Assembly (NCBI GenBank): GCA_026119935.1 | Contig: JALRMH010000042.1 | Location: forward strand, 124,001 to 188,000 | Source of the DNA: Endothia cerciana | Taxonomy: Eukaryota > Ascomycota > Sordariomycetes > Diaporthales > Cryphonectriaceae | DNA length: 64,000 bases | Direction: 5' to 3' | Part shown: positions 46,893 to 58,762 of the stretch, piece by piece | How positions within the stretch are numbered: the first letter of the stretch is position 1 | Layout: every line of letters starts with the position of its first letter | Program-made: the position numbers and the translations under genes | Notes under the pieces: model-generated | What the model was told of the DNA's origin: nothing | What the model saw: the letters and a program-made list of their open reading frames with translations, nothing else | Databases searched by the model: none

Positions 46893-47743
46893 TTAGGCAG
46901 CGGCGCCCTTGCTGACCTTGGCCAGGATGGAGTCGTACTCGATATCGTCGTCGTCGTTGGCCTGGATCTCGACGGCGATACCGCTCAGAGCGCGCTTCAG
47001 GGCGTCCTTGGAGGAGGCATACACCATCTTGGCCTGGTAAAGGAAGGGTTAGCCAACCTCAACACCGGAGATGCACCGGCGGGCGGGCTGTGGACTACTA
47101 ACCTTGATGCCGGCATCATCGGGGGACCAGGCGATGAAGGTCAGCTTGTTGCTGTATGGAGGTCAGTCTCGGTCATTCTCGTAGTTTGTGTTGCGTGGGT
47201 GATGCGTACCGCTCGCCCTCGCCAGAAGCCAGGTTGTACTGGAAGTCGTAGACGGCGTATCGGGGGCCCTTGCTCTCGGCACCCTGGAATCTGATCAGCA
47301 AGACAGGTCACGCGAGCAGGACCGAGTGGGTATGAGGCAACATACGGTCTTGGAGACGGTCTTGGCGTCCTTGAGCTTCTGGCGGAAGGCCTCCCAGTCC
47401 TTGTTGTCGCTCGCCTCCTCGACGACAATCTCCTTAAGGTCGTCGGACAGCTTGAAGATGACATACTTGTGCTTCTTGTTGAGCTTGAGGTCGTTCCAGG
47501 CGGTGACGCAGTCCTCATGGACGGTTGCTCTGTGTTCGGGTTGTGCTTGTTAGCTTATGCCCCCTGTCCTGTAGTGGCTGTCTTGTCGTGGTGATTGTTC
47601 TCTTCATCCGCAGTAGGGTCTGGCGGGGGACGAGGGTCGGTCTGGCAGCATCTCGGAATGAGGTTACTAACCCGGATTGCGACTGGAAGAGGGACATATT
47701 AGTAGACGTCTAGAGTGATCATGGGATGTTCATAGCTTACCAT
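46893..47743 (-). CDS. COF1: Cofilin / actin-depolymerising factor, 6 exons including a 3-nt ATG exon
   Basis: Exons: 47743-47741 (ATG only), 47682-47672 (11 nt), 47529-47346, 47283-47210, 47151-47103 and 47033-46893, giving 153 aa. The spliced N-terminus is MSQSGATVHEDC, as in other fungal cofilins. Support for the split start: the ATG is followed directly by GTAAGC, with a CTACTAAT branch point and TTCCAG before TCGCAATCC. Family signatures are KYVIFKLSD, KGPRYAVYDFQYN, RNKLTFIAWSPDDAGIKAKMVYASSK (actin-binding long helix) and the C-terminal acidic EIQANDDDDIEYDSIL. It binds and severs ADP-actin filaments in patches and cables. A start at an ATG inside intron 1 (about 47693) would read the unspliced MSLFQSQSG and is less likely. 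A G-rich tract lies 266 bp upstream. Confidence 0.9.
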
Positions 47744-48940
47744 TTTGGCGGTCTTGTTCGAGGAGAGGCTCGAGTTTGATGGGTGCAGATCTGGTTGCTG
47801 GGGGCAGAGATGGAGCTGTCGCAGGTGAGGGGTCGAGGTCAGCAAGCAGTGTCAGAAGGCTGCCGGTATGACGTGACAAGAAACAGCTCCTGTCGTGGGT
47901 CAAGGCCGATGGGGAATGGGCATACCAGCAACGGTGAGGGCTTCTCGAGGACGAGATACGTAGACCGGGGCGCAAAAGGTGGGTGGGCTTTATCTGGTGG
48001 AAGGTTTTGGGTTGGGTTGGGTTGGGTTGGGGAGTATTAAGTGGGAGAGTCGCAAAGCGAGTGGATGTTGAGGTGCAAGGTGGGAATCGGCGACAACACA
48101 AGCTGACAGTTGCTGGCCGGTAAAAGGGGCAAGGGTTGGGTGGGTGCCGTCGACTTTGGCACCCCATCATACCTTACCGGTACGGTACCTGTACGTCCGT
48201 ACACCTCACACCTCAGGCACAGCCTGCCCTCCCGCTCGACCCTGCAGCTGGCTCGCCACCACCCTGCTTACACCACAACCGTCAGCTACTAGACAGGCAG
48301 ACAGATTACTGCCTTCTATCTCTCGAGCCTCTGGGATGGCTGAATAAGAGAGATCACAGTTCCCAAGACAATACGACGGCGCACTGCATCCGAACTTTCC
48401 ACCGCATGTCAACCAGCAGGAGCTTTTGCTGGCAATGGCTATCCTGCAGAAGCGCGGCATGTTTTCCATGTGCTGGTCCGACGCTCCGCCGCTTGTCTAC
48501 GAGACCTTATAAGTGCTGCCTAAGCCAAGACTGAACTGAACGTCAGATGGAGGACCACGCGTACCCAATGCGCAAGTCTCCCGGCCACATCATACTGGAT
48601 AACAGCGATACATTTTGCGGGTAGGCAGACATGACGAGGTGGCCTTTTCTGAATCTTCCGGCTTCTCTGTTCGCTCTCACTCCTATCAGAGAAGAAAGAA
48701 GAAAAAAGAAAAAATGATGGTAGTATACAGGCCTAGGAAATTTCCTAGACAACGTGGCCGGAGAAGTATGCCAGGTATCAACGGACGGGGGAAGAAGAGA
48801 TGGAGTGGGGAGAGATGGGGATACATGACCGCCATGGACCCGACCCGTCAAAACACCGAAGCCAGTATGCCCAAACAGATTGTGCCGCTGTAAAACAAAA
48901 CATTTTTTTCCCTCTTCCTCTTGTTCTTGTCATGATCGTC
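47744..48940. other. Upstream region of cofilin and 3' region of HSP60
   Basis: No gene recognised. It holds the G-quadruplex-like (GGGTT)4GGGG run at 48009-48032 and a perfect 16-bp palindrome ctaggaaatttcctag at 48733-48748. Confidence 0.55.
48009..48032 (+). repeat. GGGTT tandem run (G-quadruplex-capable)
   Basis: Five G-tracts of at least 3 separated by TT on the plus strand, i.e. C-rich on the coding strand of cofilin, about 266 bp upstream of its ATG. Confidence 0.85.
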
Positions 48941-50846
48941 TTACATCATTCCCCCCATGCCCCCCATGCCCCCCATCCCCCCCATGCCTGGTGGAGGCAT
49001 GGGAGGCTTCTCCTCTGGTGCCTCCACAATCGCAACCTCGGTAGTGCCAAGCAGGGAGGCAACACCGCTAGCATCAATGAGACCCGTCCGGACAACCTTG
49101 AAAGGGTCAAGAATGCCGGCTGAGATCATGTCCACGTACTCACCCTTAGCGCTGTCGAAGCCCTTGTTGAAGTCCTTGCCGAACTCGTCAGTCAGCTTGC
49201 CGACAACGACCGAGCCCTCCAGGCCGGCGTTCTCGACGATTGTCCGGGCAGGCCTCGTGATGGCGTTCTTCACGATGCTGACACCGAGCTGCTGGTCGAA
49301 GTTGGCAGACTTGACGCTGGCCAGTGCCTGGCTAGAGGCCTTCAGAAGAGCAGTGCCACCACCAGGCAGGATACCCTCCTCAACGGCGGCCCGGGTGGCG
49401 TTCAGAGCATCTACAAAGCGGTCCTTCTTCTCGCCGACCTCAACCTCGGAGGAGCCACCGACCTTGATGACGGCAACACCGCCAGAAAGCTTAGCAAGGC
49501 GCTCCTGGAGCTTCTCCTTCTCGTAGTCCGAGGTGGTGGGATCGGCCATGACGCCACGGATCTGCTCGCACCGCTGTGCAATAGAGTCCTTGGTGCCTTC
49601 GCCGTTAAGCATGATAGTGTCCTCCTTGGTAATGGTGATGGAGCCGGTAGACCCGAGCATATCGGCGGTAGCCTTCTCCAGCTTGACGTCGAGCTCATCG
49701 GTGAAGACAGTGCCGTTTGTCAGAACAGCAATGTCGCCAAGAATGGACTTGCGGTTGTCACCAAAGCCGGGAGCCTTGACGGCAGCCACCTGGAGCTGGC
49801 CACGAAGCTTATTCAGAATGCAGACGGCGAGAGCCTCACCATCGATGTCCTCAGCGACAATGACAAGGGGTCGGCGGGTTTGGGTCGAGATCTCGAGAGC
49901 GGGGATGATGTCCTGGACGGCGGAGATCTTCTTCTCGGAAAGGAGGATGAGAGGGTTCTCGAACTCGACCTTCTGAGCCTTGGCGTCGGTGATGAAGTAG
50001 GGGGAGATGAAGCCGCGGTCGAAGCGCATACCCTCGGTAACCTCGAGCTCATCGTTCAGGGTCTTGCCCTCCTTGACAGTGATGACACCCTCCTTGCCAA
50101 CCTTCTCCATGGCATTGGCAATCAGCTTGCCGATGTGGGTATCGCCGTTGGCACTGATAGTAGCAACCTGCGCGATCTCCTCGCTCGTGGTAATATCCCT
50201 CTTGTTCTTCTGCAGAAACTCAACGACGGAGTCGACGGCAGCCTGGATGCCGCGGCGCAGGTCCATAGGGTTGCAGCCGGCAGCGACGTTCTTGACGGTT
50301 TCGGAGAAGATGGCCCGAGCGAGGACGGTAGCGGTGGTGGTACCGTCACCGGCGACCTCGTTGGTCTTGGAGGCGACATCTTGCAGCAATCTGGCGCCGA
50401 GGTTCTCAAACTTGTCCTTGAGGGAAACGGCACGGGCGACGGTCACACCATCTGGAGAGACTTAAGTTAGGACGACGTGATTAGTCGCATGGGTTTGACA
50501 GAGGCGTACCCTTGGTGATCTTGGGAGAGCCGTAGCTGGACTCAATCAGGACGTTGCGGCCCTTGGGACCGAGGGTAGTGGCAACGGCCTTTGCGAGAGT
50601 GTCGACACCAGACAGCAGAGCAGCACGGCCCTCAACACCGAACTTCAGCTCCTATTTGTGCCAAATGTCAGCTTTTCCAGCCCAAGCCTGATGTAGCCCG
50701 ACATCCTGTCAAATCTTGGACTCGAGCCAACGAACCTTGTGAGCAAAACGGAGCTGTTGAGAGAGCGCGCCGTTGGACCGAAATCTGGAAGCGGCCGAAG
50801 GGGACAGGACCGAGGCCGCAGTCCGGCTAGTCAATGCTCGCTGCAT
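48941..50846 (-). CDS. HSP60: Mitochondrial chaperonin HSP60, 3 exons
   Basis: Exons 50846-50736, 50651-50510 and 50451-48941 give 587 aa. The N-terminus (MQRALTSRTAASVL, R/S/A-rich, no acidic residues) is a mitochondrial targeting peptide of about 35 residues, ending at FAHK just before intron 1. The mature protein shows GroEL signatures: ATTLGPKGRNVLIES, the ATP-site GDGTTTATVLARAI, the AAVKAPGFGDNRK stretch and the C-terminal GGM repeats (GGMGGMGGMGGMM). It forms the heptameric ring that folds imported matrix proteins with Hsp10. Length is typical. Heat-shock control is expected from the family, but I could not point to a clear run of nGAAn units next to the start. Confidence 0.96.
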
Positions 50847-53188
50847 TTTGATTTGTGAATGGGTATGGGAGACCACTCAGCAACAAAGGAGACTGGTAAT
50901 CGGGTATCAAAATATCCAGGGCACTCAATAAAGAAGTAGGATGAGAGAAGAAAAGAGTTAAACTCGTGACGACAAACTCGAGATTCTGAGCTCCAAAAAA
51001 AAATAAAAAATTGGAGTTGCCGACGGGCATGGGTAAGCAGACGGCAGCGCTACGACGCTAACCGAAAGGGGCGCATCATTGGATTCTACAACTTTCTGTG
51101 GGGCTCTCGTTGACCTTCAGCCCTTCTCACACTCACGCTCACTGGGACTGCGGTTCCGGGAGCAGCATTTCAAGAGACAATACTGTTCTACCCCCCCCCC
51201 CCCCGCGGCTATTTTTTTTATTTTTTTATATATTCTCAACCAAAGATCTCAAGAGGTGGTCTGTCTTTCGTTGCACCAAGAACAATTACATCCTCTTGGC
51301 TATGTGATGCTCGCTCAAATGGAATATACTATAGCATTGGCTCTCGTTATTACACCCGAGAGACGCCCCGAGTCTTGCTAAACAACTCTCGACCAGAGTG
51401 GTCTGGAAGTCGGTTTCTGCGATGCGAACCTTTTCATGACAAACAAATGTTGATATGGGACAGCGTTGCCTCTTGCGTAGGCCAGTCTGTGGCCTCTTGT
51501 GGTCAAATTTCAAATGTTCCTGATCACCTTCACAGCTTTAAGAAATTTCCTGCATAGTCATTCCCGCCAGGCATTGTTTACTGATGCTGTTGTGTGGCTA
51601 GACCTCCCAGAGTGTTGTCGCCACGGGCACAGCGCTTCCGACTTGTGGACTGCATGAGAAACGCAGTAGTGAATGAGTTCAGGTCTCGGTGGCTATCTTG
51701 GGTGATTTCCATACGAGATTAGAAGAGCAGCAGCCGACTGCCGTTACCTTTCGTTCATTAGGAACTAGCTTCTTTTTGAGGCCATAGTCCATTCACATTT
51801 GTTGCTCGTGTCACCACGCAGATTTGGATGCCGTCCTCCAAACTCCTCTATGAAGCCACATGCACCACTTCAGAAATGCATAGTGACCACGCGGGTCATG
51901 GTTCCTGTTATCTGGCTGAAGGAAGTAGTCAGTGTACCTCAATTTCCGGAGTATTCTTTCTACATGCCGGTCTTCCCAAAGACCCTATGTGAGAGGGGCT
52001 CGGGCAGTTAGAGAAAGGGGCATAAAAGAAGGAGAACAGTTACAAGGGAGACAAATCCTCCGCTGCCACGTCCTAGTGCATTATGACCTCTCCGTACTCA
52101 CGCCAATGAGCCATATAGCGGTCTCACACCATTATGACCTACGCTTCGGTCTCTTCACCCGACCTGGGAAGAAGGAGTCCTGCGATCCATACCGGTGCGC
52201 GAAAGGTTGATCACAGTCTCATCAAAGACTCACGGAGAGGGCACTGAAGTCAGGATAAGGGCCCTTGTTGGAACATGGATACTCCGCAGCCATTTCCGCG
52301 CCTCGTCTATCTGAGATGGCGACGCCGGACTACTCGGGAGCTCACCCTCCATTCTTCACCCGACCACACTTCAACCCGGACAAGATAGCCGCACCGAAGG
52401 AGTTCCACCACACACCAATTTCCGTTAGTTAGGATGGTTGGCCGACACTCAGCATAGTTCTTCCTCCGTTACCGCAATTTTCATCCATCCTGCTGGACTC
52501 TGGCAGGCCGTCAAGTCGTGAGCCGTGAGCCGTGAGCATCCGCTCATCAATTATTGAGCACGTCAGACGACACGCTCGAAGCAGTTATCCGTTGACCTTG
52601 TCCGCAGATTACAAGCGCAATGAATCAACAAAGTAAAGGAGAGTTCCGCAGAGATCATCGCAGAACGAGGCGTGTCAACCAGGGAGCGCTGCAGGTCAGC
52701 CCAAGATGACCTCGAGGCGATACGGAAACAAGGCCAGCAGATATAGCCGCAAGATTCATCGACAAGACAAGACAGGTATAACGGTGAGTCTTCCATGGGG
52801 ACAGCTGGTAAGATACCAAAAGCCGACGGAGATTACTCGAAGAGACAGAAACCGCAAATTGAAGAACATGCCATGAGAGGTCATGACAGCCGTCAAAAGA
52901 GAAAGACTTCCAGCGCATGAATCAAGTTCAGCGTCAAGTCTTTATGCCAGAAGTGGCATGCGACAACGACAAATGAAAAGTCAATGAACAGCGGGCTCAA
53001 AGTCGAGTGTCGATCGTGAGAAACAAGACGGCTCCTGCTCAGAGGCCGTCATCTGCTGAGAAATGGTGCGAACGAAAAGACAACGGAGACCGTTTGACCA
53101 CAGAAAGTGCGATGGTTATCCAGTCGAGTGGTAACCAACCCGGCGGAGGAAAGGAAAGCTGGATAGAGAAGAGAGATCTTCGAGCGAC
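50847..53188. other. Upstream region of HSP60 and 3' region of the 53-55 kb gene
   Basis: No gene recognised over 2.3 kb. There is a run of 14-15 C at 51190-51204 followed by T-rich sequence, and a GAAATTTC unit near 51542 that resembles part of a heat-shock element. The rest looks like ordinary non-coding DNA. Confidence 0.45.
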
Positions 53189-55129
53189 TCACTTGCGTTC
53201 CTGTGCTTTCTTGAGCTGGGCAGCGAACTCGTTGGGCTCGCTGAACATAGAGGGGAACTCAGGGTCTCGGCTGAAATCATGGCTGCCAATAATGCTGGAG
53301 ACAGACGGCAGCATGGTCGGCTCGAAGCCGCCGTTAGATAAGAACGCGGGATTGACAGTGCTAGCGTTCCACTCGTTCAGGTGCTGCAGAATCATCAGCT
53401 CAGGCCTCGGCAGGCGGAAACAGCAGGATCAAGTAATTATGGCGGGACTCACAGCCTGCATGGCAGCAGCGGTGTTGGGGGTAGCATTGGCTATATCGAA
53501 GTTGGCGGGAGACGAGGCGGCTGTGGTAAGGCAACCGACTGCGCCAGGGACAGTAGGAGTGCTTGGAAAGGTCATGGGCTGAACTATGTTGATGCCGCCA
53601 GCGCCCAAAGTTGCAAGTCCCCAGGTCTTGCCGCCGTCTGGCGTGATAGGAATCAATTGGCCCATGAACGGCATGCCGCTGGACTCAGCAGCGCTGTCGC
53701 CAGATAGGTTGCGATTGGTGAGTCGGCCACGCTTTGGAGTTGGGGTGCCGTAGACCTGTTGAAAGGCAGCCTCAGATGGGGTGGTGAACAGCGGGGAGGC
53801 TCCAGGCTCGACGGTGACGGCACGCTTAATACGCTTGGAGGCGCTGGTGACGGTAGCAGCAGAGGAGGAGGGAGCGATGGTGGTGTCCTGGCTAAGCTGA
53901 GGACTCTTTTTTGTCCTTGTTGTTAGCGAGTCTGTCTTCACGGGCTATTGAGTACGATCAACACCTTACCTTAGTGACAGGATCCTCCTCCTGATCGGCC
54001 TCGGCGTTGTCCTCGGCGCAGTCATCCTCCTCGCTGTCCTGGGATACCTCGTCCTCAGACTCGAACTCGACATAATTGGCTTTCTTGGCGGCAGCGCGAG
54101 TGGGACGCGGAGTGACTTTGCTCGTAATGTCACTGCCGACTGTGGGCTTATCATCGTCGTCATCGGACTCGGTGGAGACCTTCTTGCGCTTCAGGCTGGA
54201 TTTGGACGGCTTGGATGCTTGTTTGGTGCTCTCGTCAAAACAGCCATAGTTGTCGTTGCCAAAATCATCACCGGCTTTATCAACGGCTTCATCCTCGGCG
54301 GTGTCAACAACCTCGTCAAAGGTGCCGTCGATGTTGGCATAGGCAGCATCGCCCAGGGCCTTCTTCAGGTCGTCCATCTTCTCGGTCCAACGAACTGGGC
54401 GGGTGGTGTCATAATTACCAGATCTGAGGTACATTAGCTCTTGATTATTAAGGCAGAGTCTCACCAAGAGACGAAACCCACGCGTCTTGAAATTTGCGGA
54501 CGTAACCCCGGATCGCAGGATCCTGCTTCGGACCACCTGGCTTTTGTGGTACAGGTGGGACGAGATGGCCCTCAGCGATCAGAGTCTTGCGAATACGGAT
54601 CAACTGCTGCTGGACAGAGCTACCGGAAGAGCCAGGGTCTATATTGATTCTTGTCAGTCGTCTCCAAAGTGATGTGCGGCTTGAGTTTGGGACCCATCCG
54701 TCGACAAGCCGCTCATGGGAGGAAGGATAAACCGTGAAGGACTCACTGAGGCGGTGGGCAATGTTGTCCCAGGGGACCGGGAGGTTGCGCAGCTGGCACT
54801 CGTACTCCATGTGCAGGATGAGCTTCTCCATCATACGGGGTCCTGTGGAGTCATCAGTTCCATGCTCATATGTTGCGGTTGCCACGACCAGGATTGACCA
54901 GCAAGCTCGAGGCAGGCATCTAGAGGGGGAAGAGCGGTAGGAGATACTTGCGGTTCCAGACGATTAGGTTGCGACCGACCTGGCGGCCGTTCTTGGCGAG
55001 ATCGCTCTGCTTGGGTGGGATGTGGGTGTACTGAGACCAGTCGCGGTTCATACCGCGGTAGCGCTTGGCCTTGGTAATGATAGCCTCACCATCGTCGGCA
55101 GCTCGCTTGGAGTCTTTCTTGGGAGCCAT
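53189..55129 (-). CDS. Conserved-looking fungal protein of unknown function, 6 exons, GC-AG intron 1
   Basis: Modelled exons: 55129-54952, 54842-54747, 54638-54482, 54423-53970, 53896-53453 and 53383-53189, giving 507 aa. Intron 1 has no usable GT donor in the right phase; a GCAAGT donor at 54951 joins WNR to PRMMEKLILHMEYEC in frame. Residues about 40-150 look like a folded helical domain (PVPWDNIAHRLNPGSSGSSV then GHLVPPVPQKPGG). An acidic, K/R-containing region follows (KRKKVSTESDDDDDK, EEDDCAEDNAEADQEED), then a Pro/Ser/Thr-rich C-terminal half. It is probably nuclear. I do not recognise the family by name. The intron 3 donor (GTGGGT) and the exon 5 start (a 9-nt alternative at 53905) are uncertain. 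The TGA stop overlaps a strong GTGAGT donor, so further 3' exons are possible. Confidence 0.6.
54843..54951 (-). other. Probable GC-AG intron
   Basis: Donor GCAAGT at 54951-54946, acceptor CCACAG ending at 54843. The nearest GT (GTATCT at 54947) puts the next exon out of frame; the GC donor keeps frame and gives a compact helix. Confidence 0.65.
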
Positions 55130-57869
55130 TTTTACCTAAGAATTCTCCGGGCTGAGAAGGCTCTCTCGGTGTCAGTGGAATAACGCAGCGGCTACGGGAC
55201 TGGCAGCCTAATGGGAGCGAAGGCTCTTATGGATAAGTGAGAAGGGCTTGGATCGTGCGGGGGGTCCTGGTCGAACCACTGCCTTCCCACGAAAATATGG
55301 TGGTATTGAAGGAATGATGACAGAAAGGACGAGGTATGGAAACGGAATCCCAAGTATTTTATCGAGGCAAGGGTAGGAAGTGCGTAGAATCGAAAGGTAA
55401 GAATTGGTTCGACCTTCCCACTTGAAACGCGTCAAGCTCGTGGTATTAGGGCAAGACGTGTTGTGGTGGCACCCAAACTTACCAAAGTTGCCAATGGCGA
55501 TGAAGCTGGATCGACGTGAGCTTCAGTTTCGTGGTCTGCAGTGTGCGATGTGGATTTAGAGAGTCGAGACGAGGATGCTGGAAAGATGCTTCACAAGTTG
55601 GACATGCGCGGTTGCTGAGCAACTTCAGAGATGAAGACTGAAGAAGGGTTTCGCTTAGAAGATTGAGTTCCTGATTCTCTCTTTATCTTTCTGCAATAAG
55701 ATGAGAGAAATGCACACTTTATTACGTCACCGGAGGGCACTTAAGAAGAAGGGGAAACGGGGGAAAATGAGAGCTAAAGACCATTCGAGAAAGCTATCGA
55801 GCGAGCCACCAGGGCTCAAGACTACTTTTACTAGTTAGAAAATTCTGTTTACTATTGTTCCTGTCGAGGAGCAATGCTTGTATGGTGTTTGAAGTGTCGT
55901 CATTGCCCAGAATGGCCATGTATCCGATACAGACCTACTCTGGGAATGATGCTTCCTGTTGACGATGCTGTCCCAGAGAGGCAATTGACAGATACCTTCA
56001 CGGTTTCGAATGTAATCAGAGACAAGGTGGTGTAGGTGGCTGGCATTTAAGAAATTAAAAACAAAAAGGTCCCCAACGTCGTTCAAAGCTCATGATAGTT
56101 GGTACCAGGCAACTCGTACAGTAAGACGTATCGACTAGTGGGCATTACCAGCTCACAGAGTCTGTATACTGCTCTTTATGCATGGCATCCTTTTTGGAAG
56201 CCATGAAATTTACTCCGTACGCTCGTAAAATTCATTGAGATGATGGCCTCTGCCAGCTTTCGGGCACCACTGCTGGAGCTATGATGGCCGCTATGCCCCG
56301 GACAGTATTTCCCCAACCACCTTGGTTGCCCGGATCAACTCGTTCATCACAGCTAACTCCTTGTACTCTACATCGATTATATCCAAAGTCTTAGTCGTGT
56401 GAAAACCATATACACATGTAAAAAGCTTGGAGTTACCGAGAATTGCAATCAAAATGTGCCAGTGGCGGGGCTGGGTGTGCTGTTGCCGGTTCTAGCTCTG
56501 CCACCATTGAATACGAGAAGGCATGATGCAAACTGGAATGGCACAGAACAAAGCAAAGGCAGCGTGAATTTTATTTCCGTTGCCAGCTGTCGTGTCGAGT
56601 TTCGAAGCAAGATGATCAGCCTCCACCTCTCGTCGGTAGACCAGACACTCAGAACAGATCAATTAGATCTTGACATATGCAGCGTTTTGTTTACAAAAAC
56701 CAAAGGCCACGTAGATATTATAGAATGAGATCATGTAATTACCCTTCAAGCTACCGTTCATCAACGAGGTTTCGACATGTGGTGGGAAGATAAACGCTCT
56801 TGCATCAGACAGCAGATACTATGGGGCAAGGGGGCGAAGATGGTGTGGAGGCGACTAAAAGTTTATGCTCCATCATTCAGGTAGGGATGAATCATGAGAG
56901 CAGTCCAGCATCTGCTCCTTCGTGCTTTTCCCTCTCATGCTCCTGGATCTCCTTCCTCCTGAATCGCCTGGACATGCAAGACTATCCACCTGATTTAGGG
57001 ATCCAGACATTATAGTTCTAGATGACAACATATTGCAGGAGGGTATTTTTTAGCCTCTCTCGATCTGTGTTGACCATGGCTATATGTCTTAGAAGGAAAG
57101 CCATGGACAGCTTCAGTGTAGAAGCCCATAACGACAAATTCCCTGTCCGCTAGGTTATCCACGTATGTATGTATATGAGACCACCCTTAAATACGAAAAT
57201 TCAATGAAAGGCGTACACTAAGGGCATCCATCATCTTCAATGCCCGTTCGTCATAGCCTGCCCTTTTGTTAACGTAGCATCAGTCGATGTTGCCAACCTT
57301 AACTGCAAATCCAAGTCAGGACATTGTCATAACATGTTCTGAAGGTGGACAAAGAAGAGTCTGTACTTTCCAGTAATTACCGCATTCGAAAAGAGCTTGA
57401 GGACTATATTTTATTCAAGAGGAGCATCGTGATGCTCCCTGAGGTCTCTTCTGGAGGCCGACTACACGGATAATTCCGAGAGGCTCGGCGGCTCAGCCCG
57501 TGTCAAGGACAGGGGTCCGATCATACTTCAGCCTCAAACGGTAGTACAATGGTAGCTAAGTACGTACTCTTCGACTTCACACACACATCACTCAACATAG
57601 TACTTTGCACAATTCAGCGGGCTTCCGGTGAAGACCATTTAATTGACCAGAGTCGACTTGCCTGTGTTCAGGCAATACTTGTCCTAAGTTCGCAGTCTGC
57701 ATTCCCTCCAAACCACTCAACAATTCCAACGCAGAGACCTGACCCGGACCATCAAAATCAACATGCCACGTCCTCTACTGCAGTCAGCACATGATCCCCC
57801 TTTCCCCATGCAGTCGGACGACTTACTTCGACCCGGACGCACGCACGAGTTTAGCTGCTTTCAATGTGC
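55130..57869. other. Intergenic, 2.7 kb without a recognised gene
   Basis: Upstream region of the 53-55 kb gene and 3' region of the Myb-like gene at 57870. Open frames are short and lack domains; part of 55140-55500 may be an intron-containing 5' UTR. No repeats of note. Confidence 0.45.
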
Positions 57870-58762
57870 TTAGGAGAACGTAGAGTTCTCATGCTGCAGC
57901 CAGTAGCCAGCGACCTGCTCAGGAGGCATCGTCGTCTGCGATGGGTAGTCAGCGTCATGTTTGTGTCCGTCGTGTTCTTGTGAGACTGGAGCTGAGGTCG
58001 GGCTGATGGCGATCTGAGATGGGACGCCCATGTCACTCGCAAAATGGTTGACGAAGCCGTAAAAGTTCTCTGGCGAAGGATGCATGAGCATCTGATGCGC
58101 GAAGGCAAGTGGCGCCGGCGGTCTAAACATGCTTCTCGGTCCCGATGCCAGGAGAACTTCGTCATCCGCACCATCGTTGTAAAATTCACCCTGAGTCGTC
58201 ACAAGTGTGCTTTGTGCTGTCATCCCAAGTGGAACATCAGTCCGGTTTGCAATGTACGAACCATTGGAGGAGCTGCAGCTGGTCTCATGCTTGACCTCGT
58301 GGTTGACTTCGGTTTTGACCTCAGTCTTGATATCTTCGTCGAGGTCGTCACCTTGGGCAGCCAGCTTGCGCTTCTTGCTGGTAGGCGTGCGGCTGTTCGG
58401 AAGGGGCTTGCGAGCGGCAGGAGTCTTTGGAGTGCTGGGTCCAGAAGGAGCAGGCGAGCCAGCACGACCGCCGCCGCCATTTCCAGTAATTCCATGGGCC
58501 TTCATCAGGCGCTCGTATCTCTTGGCGCTATTTATTGTATAAGTGGGAAGACTGTTAATCATGCGATGGGGGAGACCTACGCTGCGCCCTTGCTGATGAT
58601 GTCACATTCGGTCGCGACCTGACCGAAGTCGATCTGGCAAAGTTGCTGGTCAGCGGCGCGCAAGAGTTCGCTTTGAGTCGGGTCACTTGCCTTGCCAGCA
58701 GTCGAGTGCTTGATGCAAGCGATCAGAAACTTGAACTGATCCTCAGTGTTGGGGGGAGCCAT
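57870..58762 (-). CDS. Small Myb/SANT-like nuclear protein, 3 exons, GC-AG intron 1
   Basis: Exons 58762-58691, 58633-58581 and 58527-57870 give 260 aa. Intron 1 (57 nt) starts GCAAGT after AAG and ends CCAG. It is in frame and stop-free, but removing it yields the compact helical domain FKFLIACIKHSTAGKIDFGQ... continuing to KGAAAKRYERLMKAHG. That domain has the spacing of a Myb/SANT-like DNA-binding fold common in small fungal proteins. A Pro/Ser linker with SKKRKL and KTEVKTEVNHEVKHE repeats follows, then a C-terminal region of unknown role (SMFRPPAPLAFAHQMLM). It is likely nuclear, possibly chromatin-associated. It resembles in layout the small genes at 60725 and 62480. Confidence 0.7.
58634..58690 (-). 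other. Probable GC-AG intron, in frame
   Basis: AAG|GCAAGT donor and TTGCCAG acceptor, 57 nt. Retention would insert 19 residues in the middle of the predicted Myb-like helices. The call rests on the domain continuity after removal. Confidence 0.65.

Noticed and set aside
54920..54947. Alternative 28-nt GT-AG intron in the 53-55 kb gene
   Set aside because: It keeps frame but is far below the usual minimum intron size for fungi; the GC-AG alternative is more credible.
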